Below the pieces are notes generated by a model that saw only the letters and a list, made by a program, of their open reading frames with translations, did not search any database and was not told the DNA's origin. DNA of 64,000 nucleotides from Olleya sp. Hel_I_94 (GTDB lineage: Bacteria > Bacteroidota > Bacteroidia > Flavobacteriales > Flavobacteriaceae), in the NCBI RefSeq assembly GCF_007827365.1, contig NZ_VISI01000002.1, positions 873,001 through 937,000 on the forward strand, written 5' to 3'. The position numbers and the translations under genes are program-made. Positions 48,389 to 56,911 of the stretch are shown here, one piece after another (position 1 is the stretch's first letter; the number at the start of each line of letters is the position of its first letter).

Positions 48389-49705
48389 TTAATTTCCTTC
48401 TAAACGTTCTATTTTGGCTCCAATAGCTTGTAAACGTTCTACAATTTTTTGGTAACCTCTATCAATCTGTTCAATATTATGAATTGTTGATGTTCCTTTG
48501 GCAGATAATGCAGCTATTAATAATGATATACCTGCTCTAATATCTGGAGACACCATTGTTGTTGCTTTTAACTGAGACTTGAAGTCATGACCCATTACTG
48601 TTGCTCTGTGTGGATCGCAAAGTATAATTTTTGCTCCCATATCGATAAGTTTATCTACAAAAAACAGACGACTTTCAAACATTTTTTGATGTACTAAAAC
48701 TTCACCTTTTGCTTGAGTAGCTACTACTAATACAATACTAAGCAAATCTGGTGTAAATCCAGGCCAAGGTGCATCTGCAATTGTTAATATAGAACCATCA
48801 ATGTAATTTTGTATTTGGTAACCATCTTTATGTGCAGGAATGTAAATATCATCCCCTTTTCTTTCAACAGTAATTCCTAATTTTCTAAACACATTAGGTA
48901 TTTGTCCTAAATCATCCCAACTTACATTTTTAATAGTCAGTTCACTTTTAGTCATTGCTGCTAAACCAATCCAACTCCCAATTTCAATCATATCTGGTAG
49001 CATGGTATGCTCTGTTCCGCCTAAGCTATCAACACCTTCAATGGTTAATAAGTTAGAACCAACACCTGATATTTTTGCTCCCATACGGTTAAGCATTTTG
49101 CACAGTTGTTGCAAATAAGGCTCACAAGCAGCGTTGTAAATGGTTGTTGTACCTTGTGCTAATACAGCTGCCATAACTATATTTGCTGTTCCAGTTACAG
49201 AGGCTTCGTCTAAAAGCATGTCTGTCCCAATTAATTTATCTGCTTCTACACCGTAAAAATAGTCTTCACGATTATATCTAAATTTAGCTCCTAAATTAAT
49301 AAATCCCTCAAAATGAGTATCTAAACGACGACGTCCAATTTTATCGCCTCCTGGTTTTGGGATATACCCTTTACCAAAACGTGCTAATAAAGGTCCAACC
49401 ATCATGATTGACCCTCTAAGTCCACTACCCTCTTTTTTAAAATCGGCAGTTTGCATGTAGTCTAAATTAACTTCGTCTGCTTGAAACGTATAAGTTTCGT
49501 CTTTTATCTTGTTAACTTTAACGCCTAAATTACCTAATAGGGTAATTAATTTATTAATGTCAATAATATCAGGAATATTATTTATGGTTACTTTTTCTGG
49601 AGTTAATAAAACTGCACATAATATTTGTAATGCTTCGTTTTTTGCGCCTTGAGGCTGAATATCTCCTTTTAGTTGGTGACCACCTTCAATTTTAAATGTT
49701 CCCAT
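48389..49705 (-). CDS. murA: UDP-N-acetylglucosamine 1-carboxyvinyltransferase
   Basis: MurA attaches enolpyruvate to UDP-GlcNAc, the first committed step of peptidoglycan synthesis. The 438-residue protein has the family start FKIEGGHQLKGDIQPQGAKNEAL. In the active-site loop, where most MurAs have GGCxIGxRP, this reads PGGDKIGRRRLD: the Cys attacked by fosfomycin is Asp. The enzyme is therefore expected to be insensitive to fosfomycin, as known for Asp-type MurAs. It lies 8 bp after the DUF4290 gene. Confidence 0.97.
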   Translation of the reverse strand: MGTFKIEGGHQLKGDIQPQGAKNEALQILCAVLLTPEKVTINNIPDIIDINKLITLLGNLGVKVNKIKDETYTFQADEVNLDYMQTADFKKEGSGLRGSIMMVGPLLARFGKGYIPKPGGDKIGRRRLDTHFEGFINLGAKFRYNREDYFYGVEADKLIGTDMLLDEASVTGTANIVMAAVLAQGTTTIYNAACEPYLQQLCKMLNRMGAKISGVGSNLLTIEGVDSLGGTEHTMLPDMIEIGSWIGLAAMTKSELTIKNVSWDDLGQIPNVFRKLGITVERKGDDIYIPAHKDGYQIQNYIDGSILTIADAPWPGFTPDLLSIVLVVATQAKGEVLVHQKMFESRLFFVDKLIDMGAKIILCDPHRATVMGHDFKSQLKATTMVSPDIRAGISLLIAALSAKGTSTIHNIEQIDRGYQKIVERLQAIGAKIERLEGN

Positions 49706-49713
49706 AAATAGTA

Positions 49714-50373
49714 TTAGTATCTTTTTCTGTTTCTGTTTTGATTATTGTTTTTCTTTTGTCCTGTTTTTTTATTAGAACTGTTAGAATACTTTTTGCCACT
49801 AGAGGCTTTCATTAATCTAGTAGAGTCTGTTAAATCTTCGTCTGTATTTTTTAAATTAATTTTACCATCAGACAATTCATATAAATGATCATAAATCACA
49901 TCATCCTCTACTGTATCTTTATTCCAATTTAAAAAACACTTTTTCATGTGATTAGCAATGGTATATGTCAATGCTTCTTTCATTTCCCCATCTTCCCAAG
50001 TGTTTGCGACGTCAATCATGGTTTTTATATTATTACCATAAAATCTATATTTTGGAAAATTTTGAGGATACTTTAAAGGTTGTGGACGCTCTGACAGTTC
50101 TTCTTTTGAAGGAGCACCATAAGGTGAATCTGCATCTAGCTCAAAATTTGACATTATAAATAACTGATCCCATAATTTGTGCTGAAAATCGGCTACATCG
50201 CGCAAATGCGGTTGCATGTTTCCCATTACAGCTATTATAGATTTAGCTAGTTTATTACGCTCTTCTTTGGTCTCTTGTGCTTTAGCATGATTAATCATTT
50301 TTTGAATATGGCGTCCATACTCTGGAATAATTAAATGTTCACGCTCTGTGTTATACTCTATGTCGTCTATCAA
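49714..50373 (-). CDS. DUF4290 family protein
   Basis: The 219-residue soluble protein has EYNTEREHLIIPEYGRHIQKMI, AVMGNMQPHLRDVADFQHKLWDQL and KYRFYGNNIKTMIDVANTWEDG, and ends in a basic, low-complexity tail (NSSNKKTGQKKNNNQNRNR). The family is confined to Bacteroidota and has no known function. The start is TTG at 50373. Confidence 0.87.
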   Translation of the reverse strand: MIDDIEYNTEREHLIIPEYGRHIQKMINHAKAQETKEERNKLAKSIIAVMGNMQPHLRDVADFQHKLWDQLFIMSNFELDADSPYGAPSKEELSERPQPLKYPQNFPKYRFYGNNIKTMIDVANTWEDGEMKEALTYTIANHMKKCFLNWNKDTVEDDVIYDHLYELSDGKINLKNTDEDLTDSTRLMKASSGKKYSNSSNKKTGQKKNNNQNRNRKRY

Positions 50374-50445
50374 AATAAAAAAAGTGTAGAAAGTTATATG
50401 TGTTGCATTGAAGTCTCTAATGCTTGTGCAAAATACAAAAAAAAA

Positions 50446-50739
50446 TTAAAGACTTATCACGCCTTCAACTTTTTCTGTAACTTCAAGATACTTTTCTATA
50501 ACATGGTCAGGGTTTTTCATTGTTACATTAATAGATACGCTTGTATATTTACCGTTACTAGACTCTTTTGTTCTAATTACTGATCCCATATTATCAAAGA
50601 TAGCTTCAATTTCGGCTATTTTTTGTAAATCGGATAATACAATAAATTTATATAAATATTCATTTGGCCACATCGCTGTGTCCTGTAATTGCGCCTTTAA
50701 TTTTGCGTAAAATTCTTCTGGATTTGGTGTCTTATTCAT
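50446..50739 (-). CDS. DUF493 family protein (YbeD-like)
   Basis: The 97-residue protein begins with FYAKLKAQLQDTAMWPNEYLYKFI and has SVSINVTMKNPDHVIEKYLEV, the ACT-like fold of the YbeD/DUF493 family. The role is not known; the fold suggests small-molecule or protein binding. It lies 72 bp upstream of the DUF4290 gene. Confidence 0.87.
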   Translation of the reverse strand: MNKTPNPEEFYAKLKAQLQDTAMWPNEYLYKFIVLSDLQKIAEIEAIFDNMGSVIRTKESSNGKYTSVSINVTMKNPDHVIEKYLEVTEKVEGVISL

Positions 50740-50828
50740 ACCTTTTTAATAAGCAACAAATATACCATTTTGTTTATATTTTTTTTTAAAGAATATATTT
50801 CGGATTTTTACAAATAAATTATTTCCCT

Positions 50829-51371
50829 TTGAAAGCAAAAAAAATAGTAATTACAGGAGGTCCAAGCACAGGAAAATCGGCAATTATAAACGAATTAACT
50901 AAGCGTGGCTATACTTGCTACGAAGAAATTTCTCGTCAAGTGACGCTTGAAGCAAGAGAAAAAGGTATTGATCAAATGTTTTTAACGCAACCGTTATTAT
51001 TTAGCGAGCTATTATTAAAAGGTCGCGAGCAACAGTATAAAGACGCTGAAAATAGCGATAGTGAATTTGTTTTTTTAGACAGAGGTGTTCCTGACGTTGT
51101 GGCATACATGGAATATGCAAACGAAGATTATCCTGATGCTTTTGTAAAATCGTGTCAAGATAATGTGTACGATTACGTATTTATATTAGCACCTTGGCAG
51201 GAAATTTACCAAAGTGATGCTGTGCGCTACGAAAGTTTTGAAGACGCCAAAATTATTCATAAAAACCTTTTAAAAACTTATAATAAATACGATTACCACT
51301 TACAAGATGTTCCGTTTGGTAGTATAGAGACTAGAGCGCAACATATAATTGATGTTGTTAAAGCATTGTAA
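50829..51371 (+). CDS. AAA-family ATPase (AAA_28-like)
   Basis: The 180-residue protein has Walker A GGPSTGKS (residues 10-17). It also has ELTKRGYTCYEEISRQV and FVFLDRGVPDVVAYMEY, typical of the short ATPases related to NadR kinase. It could phosphorylate a small substrate; none is known. The start is TTG at 50829, and the last base is shared with the recQ ATG. Confidence 0.85.
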   Translation: MKAKKIVITGGPSTGKSAIINELTKRGYTCYEEISRQVTLEAREKGIDQMFLTQPLLFSELLLKGREQQYKDAENSDSEFVFLDRGVPDVVAYMEYANEDYPDAFVKSCQDNVYDYVFILAPWQEIYQSDAVRYESFEDAKIIHKNLLKTYNKYDYHLQDVPFGSIETRAQHIIDVVKAL

Positions 51372-53272
51372 TGGCGCATCCAATAAACATATTAGAACGT
51401 TATTGGAAATTTACGGATTTTAGACCATTACAGGAAGATATTATTAATGCTGTAATTAATAACGAAGACACTTTTGCATTGCTACCAACAGGTGGCGGAA
51501 AAAGTGTTTGTTTTCAAATACCTGCTTTAGCTAAAGAGGGTATTTGTATTGTAATATCTCCATTAGTTGCATTAATGAAGGATCAAGTTAATGCCCTTTT
51601 AAATAAAGGGATTAAAGCTATTGCATTAACTAGCGGAATCCCAAATAAAGAAATAGACACCCTTTTAGATAATTGTATCTACGGAAACTATAAGTTTTTA
51701 TATTTATCACCAGAGCGTTTACAGCAAGAGCTAGTGCAAGATCGTATTAGACAGATGAATGTTAATCTTATTGCTGTGGATGAAGCCCATTGCATTAGTC
51801 AATGGGGAAACGATTTTAGACCAGCTTATAAAAACATAAATATATTACGACAATTACATCCAACAGTTAACGTTATTGCCCTAACAGCAAGCGCAACACC
51901 AGAAGTGGTGGAGGATATTATAACCGAATTGGACTTTATTAGTCCTAAAGTTTTTAAACAATCTTTTTACAGACCTAATATTGCTTATATGGTTTTTGAA
52001 GAAGAGGATAAGTACTTTAAACTTGAAGCCATATTGCTTAAAAACAAACAACCCTCAATTATATATGTTAGAAACAGACGTCTAACATTAGAAATAACCC
52101 AATACCTAGAAAGTAAAAACATAAGCAGCACTTACTATCATGGAGGATTAAACAATACTATTAAAGACCAACATTTAAACGATTGGTTAAGTAGTAAAAA
52201 ACAAGTTATGGTTGCCACCAATGCTTTTGGAATGGGAATTGATAAATCTGATGTAAAAACAGTAATACATATTAACTTACCTGATAGTATAGAAAGTTAT
52301 TTTCAAGAAGCGGGACGTGCTGGTCGTGATGAAGCTAAAGCTTATGCTGTAATTTTAAAAAACAACAATGATAATACTGCTTTAAACAATCAGTTTTTAA
52401 AAGTTTTACCAACGGTAGATTTTGTAAAAATTGTTTACAGAAAACTATGTAGCTATTTTCAAATATCCTATGGTGAAGGTGCATATCAAACCTTTGATTT
52501 TAATTTTAATGAGTTTTGCAAAACTTATAAATTTAACACTGTAACTACTTACAACGCCTTAAACATATTGGACAATACCAGTATAATAACGCTTAGTAAG
52601 CAATTTAATAAACGGATTGAGGTCCAATTTTTAATTAGTAGTCACGCCTTATTTAAATACTTGGACGCACATAAAGATTTTGAAATTATTATAAAGTCTA
52701 TATTAAGAACTTATGGCGGAATTTTTGAGCATAGTACAAAAATAAATAGCAGTCTTATTTCTGATAAAGCAGGAATTAAAGAAATGAGACTTGTATATGT
52801 TTTAGAACAATTAGCTAAAGATGAAGTTATTACATTACTTATTAATAAAACAGATGCTCAAATTACCTTTATAGAACCTCGTGAAGACGAAAAAACCATA
52901 AATCGTATTGCATCAATAATTAAACAACAAAACACATTAAAACAAAAACAAGTACAAGCAGTATTGGATTATATTAATAATGACCAACTTTGCAAAAGCA
53001 TACAACTACTAACTTATTTTGGTGAAAAAGATGTACAACCTTGTGGGATTTGCAGTGTTTGTATTTCCGCGAAAGCGAAACCTAAAACAGATATTAAAAC
53101 AGTTAAAAATAAAATAATTGAATGCTTAGAATTTGGAGACAAAAACTCTAAAACATTATTTAAAACGTTACCTTTTACAGAAGAGGATATAAACAATACA
53201 CTAAAAAAACTATTAGAAGATGACATTGTAGAACTTACAAAAACTAATAGTTATAAATTAAAACATATATGA
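51371..53272 (+). CDS. recQ: ATP-dependent DNA helicase RecQ
   Basis: RecQ unwinds recombination intermediates. The 633-residue protein has helicase motif I LLPTGGGKSVCF, motif II AVDEAHCISQWG, motif VI near QEAGRAGRDEA, and a RecQ-type zinc site near the C-terminus (LCKSIQLLTYFG and CGICSVC). It lacks an HRDC domain, so it is of the shorter type. It overlaps fmt by 4 bp. Confidence 0.95.
   Translation: MAHPINILERYWKFTDFRPLQEDIINAVINNEDTFALLPTGGGKSVCFQIPALAKEGICIVISPLVALMKDQVNALLNKGIKAIALTSGIPNKEIDTLLDNCIYGNYKFLYLSPERLQQELVQDRIRQMNVNLIAVDEAHCISQWGNDFRPAYKNINILRQLHPTVNVIALTASATPEVVEDIITELDFISPKVFKQSFYRPNIAYMVFEEEDKYFKLEAILLKNKQPSIIYVRNRRLTLEITQYLESKNISSTYYHGGLNNTIKDQHLNDWLSSKKQVMVATNAFGMGIDKSDVKTVIHINLPDSIESYFQEAGRAGRDEAKAYAVILKNNNDNTALNNQFLKVLPTVDFVKIVYRKLCSYFQISYGEGAYQTFDFNFNEFCKTYKFNTVTTYNALNILDNTSIITLSKQFNKRIEVQFLISSHALFKYLDAHKDFEIIIKSILRTYGGIFEHSTKINSSLISDKAGIKEMRLVYVLEQLAKDEVITLLINKTDAQITFIEPREDEKTINRIASIIKQQNTLKQKQVQAVLDYINNDQLCKSIQLLTYFGEKDVQPCGICSVCISAKAKPKTDIKTVKNKIIECLEFGDKNSKTLFKTLPFTEEDINNTLKKLLEDDIVELTKTNSYKLKHI
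53065..53078 (-). repeat. 14-bp motif TCGCTTTCGCGGAA, copy 6 (in recQ)
   Basis: This is an exact copy on the minus strand, read by recQ as Ser-Ala-Lys-Ala (TCC-GCG-AAA-GCG). Confidence 0.75.
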
Positions 53273-54219
53273 ATAAAGACATAAAAATTGTATTTATGGG
53301 TACACCAGAATTTGCGGTAACAACCCTTAAAACTATTTTAGATCAAGACTATAATGTAGTTGGTGTTATTACAGCACCAGATAAACCTGCTGGACGTGGA
53401 CGTAAAATGCACGAGTCTGCAGTAAAAGTATTTGCAAAACAAAAAGGCTTAAATATTTTACAACCTACCAATTTAAAAAGTGACGATTTTTTAAACGAAT
53501 TAAAAGCTTTGGAGGCAAACCTTCAAATAATAGTCGCTTTTAGGATGTTACCTAAAGTTGTTTGGGATATGCCAAAGTATGGCACCTTTAATTTACATGC
53601 CTCATTACTACCAAACTATCGAGGTGCAGCGCCAATAAATTGGGCTATAATTAATGGTGAAACAAAAACAGGTGTATCCACCTTTTTTATTGACGAAAAA
53701 ATTGATACTGGCGAAATGATTTTGCAAAAGGACATTGCAATTGATCCTTCTGAAAACGCAGGAAGCCTACATGATAAATTAATGATGTTAGGTAGTGACT
53801 TAATAATAGACACTATAAAACTTATTGAAAAAGGTGATGTTACAACTACACCACAGTCCGAAGATGCCATTTCTAGAACAGCATATAAGCTTAACAGAGA
53901 TAACTGCAAAATAGACTTTACACAACCTATCGAAGCTATTTACAATAAAATAAGAGGATTAAGCCCATATCCTGCTGCTTGGTGCGAATTGCATAATAAT
54001 GACGACGTTTTAGATATCAAAATTTATAAAGCTGAAAAAGAATTTGAAGACCATAATATAGAAGTAGGTACAATTATTAGCAATAAATCTACACTTAAAG
54101 TAGCTGTTAAAGAGGGTTTTATAACTATATTAGAATTAAAATTACCTGGAAAACGAAACATGGAAGTAAAATCTCTTTTAAATGGTTATAATTTTGACGA
54201 AGACGCAAAACTTCGCTAA
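53269..54219 (+). CDS. fmt: Methionyl-tRNA formyltransferase
   Basis: Fmt formylates the initiator Met-tRNA. The 316-residue protein has IVFMGTPEFAVTTL at the N-terminus and the formyl-THF-binding NLHASLLPNYRGAAPINWAI (about 108) with catalytic Asn, His and Asp (Asp near 145 in ID-TGEMI). It overlaps recQ by 4 bp. Confidence 0.97.
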   Translation: MNKDIKIVFMGTPEFAVTTLKTILDQDYNVVGVITAPDKPAGRGRKMHESAVKVFAKQKGLNILQPTNLKSDDFLNELKALEANLQIIVAFRMLPKVVWDMPKYGTFNLHASLLPNYRGAAPINWAIINGETKTGVSTFFIDEKIDTGEMILQKDIAIDPSENAGSLHDKLMMLGSDLIIDTIKLIEKGDVTTTPQSEDAISRTAYKLNRDNCKIDFTQPIEAIYNKIRGLSPYPAAWCELHNNDDVLDIKIYKAEKEFEDHNIEVGTIISNKSTLKVAVKEGFITILELKLPGKRNMEVKSLLNGYNFDEDAKLR

Positions 54220-54323
54220 ACCCTTAGTATCATTGATATTGCCATAAACCATTAAAAAAACGTCCTCTTTATTAACAAATGCTATAAGTTATTAACAAAT
54301 GTGCGCATTTCCCTTGCTATTAC

Positions 54324-54353
54324 TTGCATAGTAGCATAATCCGTATAAATTTG
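54324..54353 (+). promoter_or_regulatory. Promoter of the HU gene
   Basis: A -33 TTG (54324-54326) and a -7 box TAAATTTG (54346-54353) lie 19 bp apart, matching the Bacteroidota sigma-A consensus TTG-N19-TAnnTTTG. The HU start is 58 bp further. Confidence 0.65.
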
Positions 54354-54411
54354 TAAAAGGATTTAACAAAAACTGTTAATCAACTATTTATTAATAATTA
54401 AAATTAAAATT

Positions 54412-54684
54412 ATGAACAAAACAGATTTAATCGATGCTATGGCAGAACACGCAGGAATTACTAAAGCAGCTGCAAAGAAAGCTTTAGAGTGTGCGTTAAT
54501 CGAAATTGAAGGATCTTTACAAAAAGGTAATAGAGTTTCTTTAGTAGGTTTTGGTTCTTGGTCAGTATCTAAAAGAGCTGCAAGAGACGGAAGAAACCCA
54601 CAAACTGGAAAAACTATCAAAATCAAAGCTAAAAACGTAGTTAAGTTTAAAGCTGGTTCTGATTTAGCAAATGCTGTTAACTAG
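54412..54684 (+). CDS. HU-family DNA-binding protein
   Basis: The 90-residue protein is a canonical HU/IHF fold: MNKTDLIDAMAEHAGITKAA at the start, GFGSWSVSKRAARDGRNPQTG (beta arm, RNPxTG), and KFKAGSDLANAVN at the end. It bends and compacts DNA. It stands alone with a strong promoter and terminator, as expected of an abundant protein. Confidence 0.95.
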   Translation: MNKTDLIDAMAEHAGITKAAAKKALECALIEIEGSLQKGNRVSLVGFGSWSVSKRAARDGRNPQTGKTIKIKAKNVVKFKAGSDLANAVN

Positions 54685-54703
54685 TATTTGTTTAAAATAT
54701 TTC

Positions 54704-54733
54704 AAAAAGCCTTCAATATTGAAGGCTTTTTTT
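54704..54733 (+). terminator. Terminator after the HU gene
   Basis: The stem AAAAAGCCTTC/GAAGGCTTTTT with AATATT between is followed by a T run. Confidence 0.9.
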
Positions 54734-54803
54734 ATTTTATATACATCATATACTTTGTTTATTAAATAAATAATGCTACATTTAAGAAACAAATCCTTTT
54801 AAA

Positions 54804-55364
54804 ATGACTACAACCAAACCAGAAAAGGGTGACTTACTAATCGCAGAGCCTTCTATAATAGGAGATATGTCTTTTAATAGATCTATAGTACTGCTTACTG
54901 ATTATAATAAAGAAGGCGCTATAGGTTTTATTTTAAACAAGCCCTTAAATTATACTATCAGTGATTTAATTCCAGAATTAGATGCTTCTTTTAAAGTCTA
55001 CAATGGTGGCCCTGTGGAACAAGATAATTTATATTTTATACATAAGCGTCCAGACTTAATCCCTAATAGTGTAGAGATTTCTTTAGGAATTTTTTGGGGA
55101 GGAGATTTTAATATTGTCGCTAATTTAATTGCTGAACAAAAAATCACAGCAAATGATATCAAATTCTTTTTAGGCTACTCTGGATGGGAAAGCAACCAAT
55201 TGGAAACTGAACTTAAATCCAATGCATGGGTTGTTACAAAAAATACCTATAAGAAAGATATTATTGAAAAAAGCTATGAAACCCTTTGGAAAGAAAAAAT
55301 GGTCGAGTTAGGTGGTGACTACTCCATTTGGTCTAATGCACCTGAAAACCCAAGTTATAATTAG
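54804..55364 (+). CDS. YqgE/AlgH family protein
   Basis: The 186-residue protein has KGDLLIAEPSIIGDMSFNRSIVL, EGAIGFILNKPLN, VYNGGPVEQDNLYFIH and FFLGYSGWESNQLETEL, diagnostic of the YqgE (AlgH) family. The family is widespread but its role is not settled. It overlaps the convergent aminotransferase by 4 bp. Confidence 0.93.
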   Translation: MTTTKPEKGDLLIAEPSIIGDMSFNRSIVLLTDYNKEGAIGFILNKPLNYTISDLIPELDASFKVYNGGPVEQDNLYFIHKRPDLIPNSVEISLGIFWGGDFNIVANLIAEQKITANDIKFFLGYSGWESNQLETELKSNAWVVTKNTYKKDIIEKSYETLWKEKMVELGGDYSIWSNAPENPSYN

Positions 55365-56203
55365 CCTAATCTAACTTTCACATTTAGCTTTTGCAACAAC
55401 ATTTTTGTTGTATCATTTTCATATACCTTTTTTCTATATTTAGTAATAGGCTGGATACCTTGTATAACGTTTGTTAGAAATAACTCATCTGCTTTTTGAA
55501 GCTCAAAAGGAGATATTGATGTTTCTTCGATGGTGTAATCTGGCAAAAGTTTAATAATATCAATTAATTGTTTTCTTAAAACACCTTTTAAACAACCATC
55601 AGATAATGGAGCTGTTTTTATGGTATTACCTTTTACTAAAAATAAATTTCCATTTAAGGCCTCTACGACACTTTTATTAGTATTTATTAATAAACAATTG
55701 TCTAATCTGTTTTCTTTTGCATAAATGCTTCCTATTACATTTAACGCTTTATTATTTGATTTGAGTGTTGTCAATAAACTTGGAGACAAATAATGATCTT
55801 TAAACAAATCTACCTCATAATTTTCTTCGTTTAAAAGATAAAAATCACTGTCTATTTTTTTTACACTTATTACAAAGTTAATCGTATTGTTTTCAGGTAA
55901 ATATAACCCACCTTCCACTCTATCAACCTGAATTTTCACACGTGCAGATTGTGTATTTAAATCGTTAGCCTTTAAGGTATTTATAATTTGCTCTTCTATA
56001 AACTCCATTGTAAAATCCATTGGTATTTGCATTCGCATAATACGCATGGATGCCATCAACCTAAAGTAATGATCTTCAAAAAACAATAATTTACCATGTA
56101 CCGCTTTTATAGTTTCAAAAAGCCCATCTCCATAGGAATATCCACGATTATTATTAGAAATTACTAAATTATTTTCTTGAATTTTACCGTTAAAATTTAT
56201 CAT
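55361..56203 (-). CDS. Aminotransferase class IV (PabC/branched-chain type)
   Basis: The 280-residue enzyme has a PLP-dependent class IV fold: NRGYSYGDGLFETIKAVHGKLLF at the start, then SNNKALNVIGSIYAKE and SDGCLKGVLRKQL. It may be a 4-amino-4-deoxychorismate lyase or a D-amino-acid/branched-chain aminotransferase. I chose the ATG at 56203: an in-frame ATG at 56224 would add residues encoded by a hairpin, and it lies within 15 bp of a -7 box. Confidence 0.87.
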   Translation of the reverse strand: MINFNGKIQENNLVISNNNRGYSYGDGLFETIKAVHGKLLFFEDHYFRLMASMRIMRMQIPMDFTMEFIEEQIINTLKANDLNTQSARVKIQVDRVEGGLYLPENNTINFVISVKKIDSDFYLLNEENYEVDLFKDHYLSPSLLTTLKSNNKALNVIGSIYAKENRLDNCLLINTNKSVVEALNGNLFLVKGNTIKTAPLSDGCLKGVLRKQLIDIIKLLPDYTIEETSISPFELQKADELFLTNVIQGIQPITKYRKKVYENDTTKMLLQKLNVKVRLG

Positions 56204-56206
56204 AAA

Positions 56207-56228
56207 AAAAGTCCCATTTTTCAATGGG
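56207..56228 (-). terminator. Hairpin with T run just before the aminotransferase start
   Basis: On the minus strand GTCCCATT and AATGGGAC form a stem around a short A-rich loop, followed by TTTTTTT that runs directly into the ATG at 56203. It may terminate the START-protein transcript or attenuate the downstream gene. Confidence 0.7.
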
Positions 56229-56229
56229 A

Positions 56230-56237
56230 CAAATATA
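56230..56237 (-). promoter_or_regulatory. -7 box in front of the hairpin
   Basis: The minus strand reads TATATTTG, perfect TAnnTTTG, immediately before the hairpin. A promoter here would place the transcript start within or next to the hairpin. Confidence 0.45.
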
Positions 56238-56255
56238 CTTTAAATGTATTTATTT

Positions 56256-56642
56256 TTAGGCAGAACCTAATACTTGTTTTAAATCAGAAATTTGATTAGT
56301 CCAAAGCATTTTAGCTTCATCAACTTCATCTTCTTCAGCAAAATCAGTAATAATTATTGATACATCTTTTGTTATTTCGTCTACTTGAATTTTTATTTCG
56401 AAAAAATATGGTTCATCCTCATCCGCTAACCATTTAAACTTAATACGCTCGCCAGATTTTTTTGTAATTAATTTAGCCTGCTCCTCAGAACCATCCCAAA
56501 TAAATTTATATAATTCTCCTCTAGAATTTACGTTATCAGCAAACCACTCTGACAATCCTGAAGGTGTCGATATATATTGGTATAGTAATGATGGTGAAGC
56601 ATGTACAACAAACTCCATCTCGTACTTTATTTTATCTTCCAT
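56256..56642 (-). CDS. START-like (AHSA1/SRPBCC) domain protein
   Basis: The 128-residue protein has YEMEFVVHASPSLLYQYISTPSGLSEWFADNVN, the typical start of the Bacteroidota START-like family, and WDGSEEQAKLITKKSGERIKFKW. It binds an unknown hydrophobic ligand or acts as a cochaperone-like domain. It is upstream of the aminotransferase on the same strand. Confidence 0.85.
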   Translation of the reverse strand: MEDKIKYEMEFVVHASPSLLYQYISTPSGLSEWFADNVNSRGELYKFIWDGSEEQAKLITKKSGERIKFKWLADEDEPYFFEIKIQVDEITKDVSIIITDFAEEDEVDEAKMLWTNQISDLKQVLGSA

Positions 56643-56784
56643 TTAATTGTAGTCTTGTAAATTTTATTTTGTCCAATATATACATTAATTAATAAGTTTA
56701 GAAAATATTTCAAATAAAAATTTTTATTTAAAATAATGTTTGCCAACAAGAATAATGTTTATATATTTGCACTCTCAAAATTAT

Positions 56785-56858
56785 GGCGAGGTAGCTCAGT
56801 TGGTTAGAGCGTTGGATTCATAACCCAGAGGTCAGGGGATCGTGCCCCCTTCTCGCTA
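56785..56858 (+). tRNA. tRNA-Met (CAT)
   Basis: A 74-nt cloverleaf with anticodon CAT at 56819-56821, D-arm GCTC/GAGC, anticodon stem TTGGA/CCCAG, T-stem AGGGG/CCCCT and acceptor GGCGAGG/TCTCGCT (two G-T wobble pairs). No G-C/C1-A72 initiator features are evident, so it is probably the elongator. The T-loop is ATCGTGC, not the standard TTCRANY. CCA is not fully encoded (ACA follows). An integrase gene begins 54 bp downstream. Confidence 0.88.
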
Positions 56859-56883
56859 CAAATGTAAAACGATTGTAAATAAG

Positions 56884-56911
56884 CGGTTTAGTCTTCTAAA
56901 CCGTTTTTTTT
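56884..56911 (+). terminator. Terminator of the tRNA-Met gene
   Basis: The stem CGGTTTAG/CTAAACCG with loop TCTT is followed by eight Ts. The integrase ATG begins at the very next base. Confidence 0.88.
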
